From: a virus
DNA length: 59,688 bases
Reading direction: 5' to 3' (one strand)
Virus record (IMG/VR): IMGVR_UViG_3300036399_001256
Coordinates: 1 to 59,688 of that record
Positions 55,082-59,688 of the stretch are shown piece after piece. A program made the position numbers and the translations under genes. The notes beneath the pieces were generated by a model, which saw only the letters and a program-made list of their open reading frames with translations, did no database searches and was not told where the DNA came from. Position 1 is the stretch's first letter. Every line of letters starts with the position of its first letter.

Positions 55082-56062
55082 ATGGCCACCCGCGCATTTG
55101 CCGCTACCCCCGTTTCCTCGCTGGTCGCAAGCATTGAACTTGCGGTCGGTGGAGCAGTGGCGTTTTCATGCGCTCCGGTTTCCTCGCTGGCCGCAGCGTG
55201 CGACATCTACGGGTCAACGCAGGCGCTCGCGTGCGCCCCGGTCACGTCGCTCAACGCTGAATGCTCGCTGTTCAGTTCCAGCGTGAATTTCGGATGCACT
55301 CCGGTTTCCTCGCTCCGCGCATGCTGTGACCTCACTGGCACCAGCGACATGCGCGGGATGTCTCTTTGCGACCTCGTCTCGGACCTCATCATGATGTGGG
55401 GAATTGATCGCCGGAGTTCAGCCCCTCACTACGTCATCACCCGCGCCCTCACCGACATCAACTTCGCTCTCCAGACGATGTGGAACCGTGCGGAGGAGCG
55501 GACGTATTGGACGGAATCCACGCTCACGCTGACGATTCCCGCCACGACCTCATCGCTGGCGCTCACCGATTCCATCCAGAACGTCAACGGTCCATGTCGG
55601 CTTGCATCCGACAAACGGAATCTGACCCCCACCGGCACCCTCGCCGAACTGGAATCCTTCATCGACACCTACCTCGACGGCTTCACCTCCGACGTGCCGA
55701 TTGCCTACCACATCGAGCGCGGGAGGCAAGACGCCACCGACCCTGCCCGCTGCGTCCTCCATGTCGCCCCGGCACCAGTCGCCGAAACCAACCTCCTCCT
55801 CGAAGTCACGCTTGAGGCACCGCGCTACGTCCTCGGCGACCTTGCAACCTGCCCGCTACTCCCCATCCCTCACCGATACGTCGAATCCCTCCTGCTGCCC
55901 ATTGCACGCATGCGGGCGTCGTCGTTCTATCTGTTCTCGCAACCTGATCGCCTGCCCCAGATCGAGGCTGAGTTCATGGAGGCATCCCGCGCCCTTGGGC
56001 TTGCGGATCCTCTCCCCGGAAACTCTGGCGACCAACGCCAGCGGAGAGGGGGTGAAGCATGA
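55082..56062 (+). CDS. Neck/tail adaptor-like protein with four Cys-rich N-terminal repeats (326 aa)
   Basis: Residues about 8-92 are four tandem units of about 21 residues starting [C/A]-[A/T]-P-V-[S/T]-S-L (for example CAPVSSLAAACDIYG and CTPVSSLRACCDLTG). The rest (MWGIDRRSSAPHYVITRALT DINFALQTMW and on) is a helical/beta adaptor-type protein as found between portal and tail in short-tailed phages. The C-terminus is basic. The stop overlaps the next start (ATGA). The role is inferred from position. Confidence 0.68.
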   Translation: MATRAFAATPVSSLVASIELAVGGAVAFSCAPVSSLAAACDIYGSTQALACAPVTSLNAECSLFSSSVNFGCTPVSSLRACCDLTGTSDMRGMSLCDLVSDLIMMWGIDRRSSAPHYVITRALTDINFALQTMWNRAEERTYWTESTLTLTIPATTSSLALTDSIQNVNGPCRLASDKRNLTPTGTLAELESFIDTYLDGFTSDVPIAYHIERGRQDATDPARCVLHVAPAPVAETNLLLEVTLEAPRYVLGDLATCPLLPIPHRYVESLLLPIARMRASSFYLFSQPDRLPQIEAEFMEASRALGLADPLPGNSGDQRQRRGGEA

Positions 56063-56928
56063 AGGCTACCGCCCTCGCCAATCGTTTGGTTCGTTCGCTT
56101 AAGGTGAAATCTCTCCAGGAACTCACCGCCGACGGGTGGCAGGAGATTCAGGACGCCGTCAATGCGGCGTTGCAATCCATGCACGCCGTCGCTCCTCCTC
56201 ACTCGAAAATCACAGTGGCGTCGATGGTTCTTCCCGCGCCGGTCACCATCTCCATCGGCGTCACGAATGGGTCGAATGAGATCACCGGTCACACGTTCGC
56301 TGTCTCTGATTTCTTCAAAACCATTCGTCTCGCTGGTGAGTCGATCGACAACCAGGTCATCGGCGAATCTTCGTTGTTGCATCCATGGACCGGCACCACC
56401 GGCACCGTGTCGGCGGTTCTCTACGGTGACGCCGTCGCCATCCCTGACGCTTACGAGGAAATCATTTCCGATCCGCTGGTGCTGGAAACCAACAACGACC
56501 TCACCCAAGGACGCCCCACAAGCTACTGGTCGTCGCAGCGCCGGAAAATCGGCACTCCGGAATTTTGGTGGATCGAGGAGAACGCCCGCAACGCGAATCC
56601 GGCCGGCGGTCCCGCGGTGCTCCGCATCGACACCCTGCCGCCGAAAATACTCCGCCTCCAAATGAGCGCATCGCTGGCACCGGCCCGCATCAGCTTCATG
56701 GATTTCATGGATGCCTCGAAGGTGATTCCGATTCGTGATGAGCACATTGAGGCATATTTGATTCCAGTCGCCCTCGGCAACCTCACCACCTCCGACCTGT
56801 GGAGGGACAAGGAAACCGCCGCCAAGGTCGCCTCCAAAGCAGAAACCGCCGAAGCGAAATACGCCGCGCTCGTCCCGCAAACTCTCGGCACCCCCAACAA
56901 CCACGTCCGCACCCGCCCGGGATTCTAA
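56059..56928 (+). CDS. Structural neck/tail protein (289 aa)
   Basis: A helical N-terminus (MKATALANRLVRSLKVKSLQ) is followed by beta-rich parts (VTISIGVTNGSNEITGHTFA; TGTVSAVLYGDAVAIPDAYE EII) and WWIEENARNANPAGGPA. No named family known to me, but size and placement (directly coupled to the adaptor-like protein) fit a tail-hub or tail-completion protein of a short-tailed phage. Confidence 0.65.
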   Translation: MKATALANRLVRSLKVKSLQELTADGWQEIQDAVNAALQSMHAVAPPHSKITVASMVLPAPVTISIGVTNGSNEITGHTFAVSDFFKTIRLAGESIDNQVIGESSLLHPWTGTTGTVSAVLYGDAVAIPDAYEEIISDPLVLETNNDLTQGRPTSYWSSQRRKIGTPEFWWIEENARNANPAGGPAVLRIDTLPPKILRLQMSASLAPARISFMDFMDASKVIPIRDEHIEAYLIPVALGNLTTSDLWRDKETAAKVASKAETAEAKYAALVPQTLGTPNNHVRTRPGF

Positions 56929-56930
56929 CC

Positions 56931-57269
56931 ATGGCCGAAGTCATCACCATCGAAGAGATTCCAGATTTCATCGCCCGCACGGTTGATGGAATCGCCAGCG
57001 GCGTGGCCGCACTCCGCGCCAAGGGGATCATGGCGGAGATGCCGTCGGAAGTGGCCGTTCAAGCCGTTGTCATCACCAAATGGCAAGAGCTTGAAATCAA
57101 AGGCGGCGAAGTCAGTGAGTCCACTGAGAAGCAGGGCGGCACCACGAAAGAGAAACAAGGGTCGTCATCCAACGAGACATCTACCCGCGAAGAGCGCACA
57201 ACCCGCGACAACGAGAACGCGCACGATCAGCAGGACACCACCAACTTCGAATCCACATCCACCCTCTGA
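56931..57269 (+). CDS. Small hypothetical protein with charged disordered tail (112 aa)
   Basis: A folded first half (MAEVITIEEIPDFIARTVDG and AVVITKWQELEI), then a low-complexity tail rich in Ser, Thr, Glu and Lys (EKQGGTTKEKQGSSSNETST). No family recognised. It lies in the tail module, 2 bp after the previous stop. The upstream extension of the frame overlaps the previous gene and is not used. Confidence 0.65.
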   Translation: MAEVITIEEIPDFIARTVDGIASGVAALRAKGIMAEMPSEVAVQAVVITKWQELEIKGGEVSESTEKQGGTTKEKQGSSSNETSTREERTTRDNENAHDQQDTTNFESTSTL

Positions 57270-57272
57270 GCC

Positions 57273-57524
57273 ATGCCGACGACATCATCCACCACCAAAG
57301 GCACGCGGAAATACAAGCAGATCATGGCGGACGTGGGCACGTCGAAAGGCACCACCACGGGTAGGCAGTCTGGCGTTCAAGAATCCGAAAGCCTGCGCGA
57401 TCTAACGTCCACCTCCGCCCGTCGATCCTCATCCTCCACGTTCGCGAACATCGGCTGCGCCGTGACGTTCACCATTCCCATCAAATCCCCAATCCCGCCC
57501 GCAAGAGGCTCCTGCCCATGCTGA
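57273..57524 (+). CDS. Small Ser/Thr-rich protein (83 aa)
   Basis: MPTTSSTTKGTRKYKQIMAD and so on, with TSTSARRSSSSTFANIG and a short Pro-rich end. No family recognised and largely disordered. It overlaps the next gene by 7 bp and lies 3 bp after the preceding one, which supports translation. Confidence 0.55.
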   Translation: MPTTSSTTKGTRKYKQIMADVGTSKGTTTGRQSGVQESESLRDLTSTSARRSSSSTFANIGCAVTFTIPIKSPIPPARGSCPC

Positions 57525-58465
57525 ACCGCATCACACAACTGCTCTCCGTTTTTGTCTCCGGACTGCGCTGCACGACCGGCGCGTCACTCCTCGGTCGCAT
57601 CACGTCCGGTGCTGGTCCTGCTCAGGAGATTCCGTTGGGGAGCGGACTGGCGTTCAGTGCCGGGGCGCTCACCGTCACCGGAAAAGCCGCATCCTCGCAC
57701 ACCCATCCTTATACGGAGGTCACGGGGTTGATGCTAGAGGGGACGCCGACGGAGGGGTCCGTTGCATGGGTGACGCTGAACCCCGTTGGAGTGGACAACA
57801 CGATCATCTTGGAGGCTGTCGAAGTTGGCACGGCGGGCAACAGCTTGACTGCGGCCATCGCCATTGACGCCACCACCAACCGCTACGCGCTCACCGTCGT
57901 CAAGACAGGGAACGCCATCACGATCACCAGTGGGGACAGGTATCGAATGATCGTCTCGGGAACGCTATCACCTAACTTGGCAGGAACGCTCGGACCCTCA
58001 TACACCTATGCAGGGTTGGCAGGGGGCAAGCCATCCTACGCCAGCAGCGGTGCTCCGACTCGCCAGATTTACTGGACCATCGCAACGGGCAAGTGGACTT
58101 TGGCGAACCTGTTGGAAATCGGCAATCGCTGGGAGTCTTCCGAAAATGTCGATACGCCGGACCAAGTAATGACGTGGACCGCCGTTGGCTCTGCAACAGG
58201 AACCCCTACCATCACGGCTGCGGCAGCTTCGGCGCTTCAAGCCTACGATCTGGTCAACTCGGAACTCTCCGGTGAGGTGGTGGCAACCCTCCTTCCCGCA
58301 GATGTTTATGGGCCAATCGCAGCCGTGGCCGCTACCTCCTTCACCGGGGGTACTGGACCAACCGCCGCCACGTCACTCTTCATGATCGACTCAGACTATC
58401 TCTACTCATGGACCGGTAGCGCCGCGTCCCCCACTTGGAAGAAATCCGAACGCGCATCCCTATGA
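57518..58465 (+). CDS. Tail fibre-type protein (315 aa)
   Basis: The opening LLSVFVSGLRCTTGASLLGR, GSGLAFSAGALTVTGKAASS and HTHPYTEVTGLML is the shaft-like pattern of phage fibres. A beta-rich domain follows (NTIILEAVEVGTAGNSLTAA), topologically like that of the protein at 25963-26595, and the end YLYSWTGSAASPTWKKSERA is a small adhesive-type repeat. It probably belongs to the host-recognition apparatus. The stop overlaps the next ATG (58462-58465). Confidence 0.7.
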   Translation: MLNRITQLLSVFVSGLRCTTGASLLGRITSGAGPAQEIPLGSGLAFSAGALTVTGKAASSHTHPYTEVTGLMLEGTPTEGSVAWVTLNPVGVDNTIILEAVEVGTAGNSLTAAIAIDATTNRYALTVVKTGNAITITSGDRYRMIVSGTLSPNLAGTLGPSYTYAGLAGGKPSYASSGAPTRQIYWTIATGKWTLANLLEIGNRWESSENVDTPDQVMTWTAVGSATGTPTITAAAASALQAYDLVNSELSGEVVATLLPADVYGPIAAVAATSFTGGTGPTAATSLFMIDSDYLYSWTGSAASPTWKKSERASL

Positions 58466-58761
58466 CACCAAAAGCATTCTCATCCATCATCACCGCCGAC
58501 GGGGAATATGTTTTCCCGGCGCTCTCGAAAGACACCAAAGAAGCCACTCTGGAAATCTCCGGTGGGTTTGGCAGTGGCACCGTGCAGCCTGGATACTCTG
58601 ATCCCGCTGGCGATTTTGTGCCGCTCCGAAATCAGGACGGTGACGCCCTCGAAATCACCGCCGCCGGGTCGTTCATCTTCGACCGCATCCCATACTCCCG
58701 CCAGCTTGCGATCAAGCTCACTGGCGCAACCGCCGCAACCATCACCGTCGTCGCTTCATGA
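58462..58761 (+). CDS. Small beta-rich tail protein (99 aa)
   Basis: MTPKAFSSIITADGEYVFPA, then LSKDTKEATLEISGGFGSGT and ITAAGSFIFDRIPYSRQLAI form a compact beta sandwich of the kind found as fibre-associated or decoration proteins. It is coupled by ATGA overlaps to both neighbours. Function inferred from position only. Confidence 0.65.
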   Translation: MTPKAFSSIITADGEYVFPALSKDTKEATLEISGGFGSGTVQPGYSDPAGDFVPLRNQDGDALEITAAGSFIFDRIPYSRQLAIKLTGATAATITVVAS

Positions 58762-59606
58762 GGCCGTTTGGGAGAGTTTTGGGGCGTCCGATTGGGCGAC
58801 AACTCGGCACCATGTCGGGGGTGTTTGGTGGGTTGGACCCAGACGCCGCCGCCTACATCGCCGCCGTAGTGGATGCTGGCGGGGTGGTTAGCGGGGGGCA
58901 GAAGTCGGCAATCAACACCTTCTACAAGACTGGGAAATCTGACGGCTGGTATTCCTCGCTGAAGCGTTTGTATCTGCCGATCTGGGGAGTTGCTGCACCC
59001 AACGCCATCGACATGATTGCGAGGGGAAGCGGGACGTTCATCGGCACGGTTACTCACGGGGCTGGATTTGTAAGCAGTCCGACATCCACTGGTTACATGG
59101 ACACCAACGTCGGACTTACGACTTTGGGGCTATCTCTAAGCAGCTACCACTTTGCAGGGCTTTACAAAACATCGTCAATAAAACCCAACTCCTATTTGTT
59201 TGGGTCTCAATCAGGCAGCAACGTCAACCGGATGTTTATATCTGGGACTGCATACCATGCAGATTTAGCTAGTCCGTCGCAAGGCAGGGCAACTGGAACC
59301 GTGGCTCATGGAGACAGACTTGGCATCTTTACTTTTGGCGGTGCGGCATCGGCGCGTTTTCTTAAAAGACGCAAAAGCAGCGGAGTCACTACGCTTGGCA
59401 CTTCGACAACAACAATTACAGCGCAGCCAAACAACGTCAACGTCGCGTTTCTAGCCAACAATGTTTCGGGAAGTGTAACTGGTTTCTGCGGAGAAGAGAT
59501 CGGCGCATTCAGCATCGGCCTTGAACTTACGAACGCGCAAGATACCGCATATTCACTCGCCCTCAAGAACCTCTGGGAGGGGACAACCGGACTTACACTA
59601 CCATGA
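58758..59606 (+). CDS. Lectin-like tail protein (282 aa)
   Basis: A short N-terminal anchor (MRPFGRVLGRPIGRQLGT) is followed by AAYIAAVVDAGGVVSGGQKS AINTFYKTGK. A beta-sandwich region (about 100-280: SSYHFAGLYKTSSIKPNSYL, FGSQSGSNVNRMFI, LGIFTFGGAA) resembles the concanavalin-type domains of phage receptor-binding proteins. The final helix contains LTNAQDTAYSLALKNLWEGT. It is the last tail gene; its end is repeated at 1-45 because of the contig overlap. Confidence 0.7.
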   Translation: MRPFGRVLGRPIGRQLGTMSGVFGGLDPDAAAYIAAVVDAGGVVSGGQKSAINTFYKTGKSDGWYSSLKRLYLPIWGVAAPNAIDMIARGSGTFIGTVTHGAGFVSSPTSTGYMDTNVGLTTLGLSLSSYHFAGLYKTSSIKPNSYLFGSQSGSNVNRMFISGTAYHADLASPSQGRATGTVAHGDRLGIFTFGGAASARFLKRRKSSGVTTLGTSTTTITAQPNNVNVAFLANNVSGSVTGFCGEEIGAFSIGLELTNAQDTAYSLALKNLWEGTTGLTLP

Positions 59607-59688
59607 TCGGATTCATCGTCACTCCAGAACAAGCACAGACGGTCAACGCCGCCGTTGCAGACGCCCAAACGTCGCGTGGGCTTCCCGT
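59562..59688. repeat. Terminal direct repeat, right copy (circular overlap)
   Basis: Exact copy of positions 1-127. Joining the two ends gives a circle of 59,561 bp in which the tail gene 58758-59606 leads into the gene starting at 59603 (equal to 42) with an ATGA overlap, as at many other junctions in this genome. Confidence 0.95.
59603..59688 (+). CDS. 5' part of the gene at 42-341 (partial copy)
   Basis: Starts MIGFIVTPEQ and continues identically to the gene at 42-341 until the window ends. It is a duplicate produced by the circular overlap. Confidence 0.9.
   Translation, partial: MIGFIVTPEQAQTVNAAVADAQTSRGLP

Noticed and set aside
1-59688. CRISPR array or diversity-generating retroelement
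   Set aside because: No regularly spaced repeats with unique spacers, no reverse transcriptase and no template/variable repeat pair were found when reading the window.

Overview
The window is one complete circular genome of a temperate, tailed double-stranded DNA phage (unit length 59,561 bp). The first 127 bases are repeated exactly as the last 127 (59562-59688). That is most simply an unresolved k-mer overlap from assembling a circular or circularly permuted molecule. The sequence is GC-rich, gene-dense and full of ATGA stop/start overlaps, and Shine-Dalgarno sequences are rare. Terminase, portal, scaffold and coat occur in that order, the portal is long (732 aa), and I see no tape-measure, tail-tube or sheath gene, so a short-tailed (podovirus-like) virion is likely. 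The integrase has an N-A-L-R-H active-site box, and three intergenic spots resemble integron attC sites. Both remind me of Verrucomicrobia/Planctomycetes, so a host there is a tentative inference.

Layout. (1) 1-2133, plus strand: end of the tail module and the lysis cassette (alpha/beta-hydrolase-like protein, membrane-anchored cupin, M15 endolysin). (2) 2042-17645, minus strand: a long early operon. It starts at 17645 with two small DNA-binding proteins and runs through a recombination/replication set (RecA-like ATPase, DUF2303, SSB-like DUF669 protein, DnaQ-type exonuclease, SbcC-like ATPase, PD-(D/E)XK exonuclease). It then passes many small genes, a DEAH helicase with a VRR-NUC nuclease, a primase-helicase and an HTH protein. 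(3) 17650-19811: lysogeny switch with palindromic operators, Xre-type repressor, tyrosine integrase, and an attP whose core matches the 3' end of a serine-type tRNA. (4) 19811-23189, minus strand: a second block of small accessory genes. (5) 23190-23729: a non-coding control region with hairpins and a G-run cluster. (6) 23730-30213, plus strand: probable small terminase, serine recombinase, a non-coding tRNA-like stretch, a virion protein, large terminase and small genes. (7) 30245-49933: a disordered protein, a 5,359-residue polyvalent protein (ParB-like, adenine methyltransferase, SNF2-type helicase, kinase-like and a long C-terminal region; 27% of the genome) and the portal. (8) 49930-51084: one opposite-strand gene. 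(9) 51141-59606: scaffold, major capsid protein and neck/tail genes.

The most unusual signal is a short motif, ACGAAACGT within TGACGNAACGTSA. I count 11 exact core copies against fewer than one expected. It sits mostly at gene junctions, repeatedly supplying the TGA stop of one gene just ahead of the next start. At two places it forms the -35 box of a promoter whose transcript would be leaderless. Two more copies lie inside proteins at apparent domain junctions. I propose a phage-specific regulatory and/or recombination linker. Three attC-like elements downstream of small early genes suggest that part of the early operon was built from gene cassettes.
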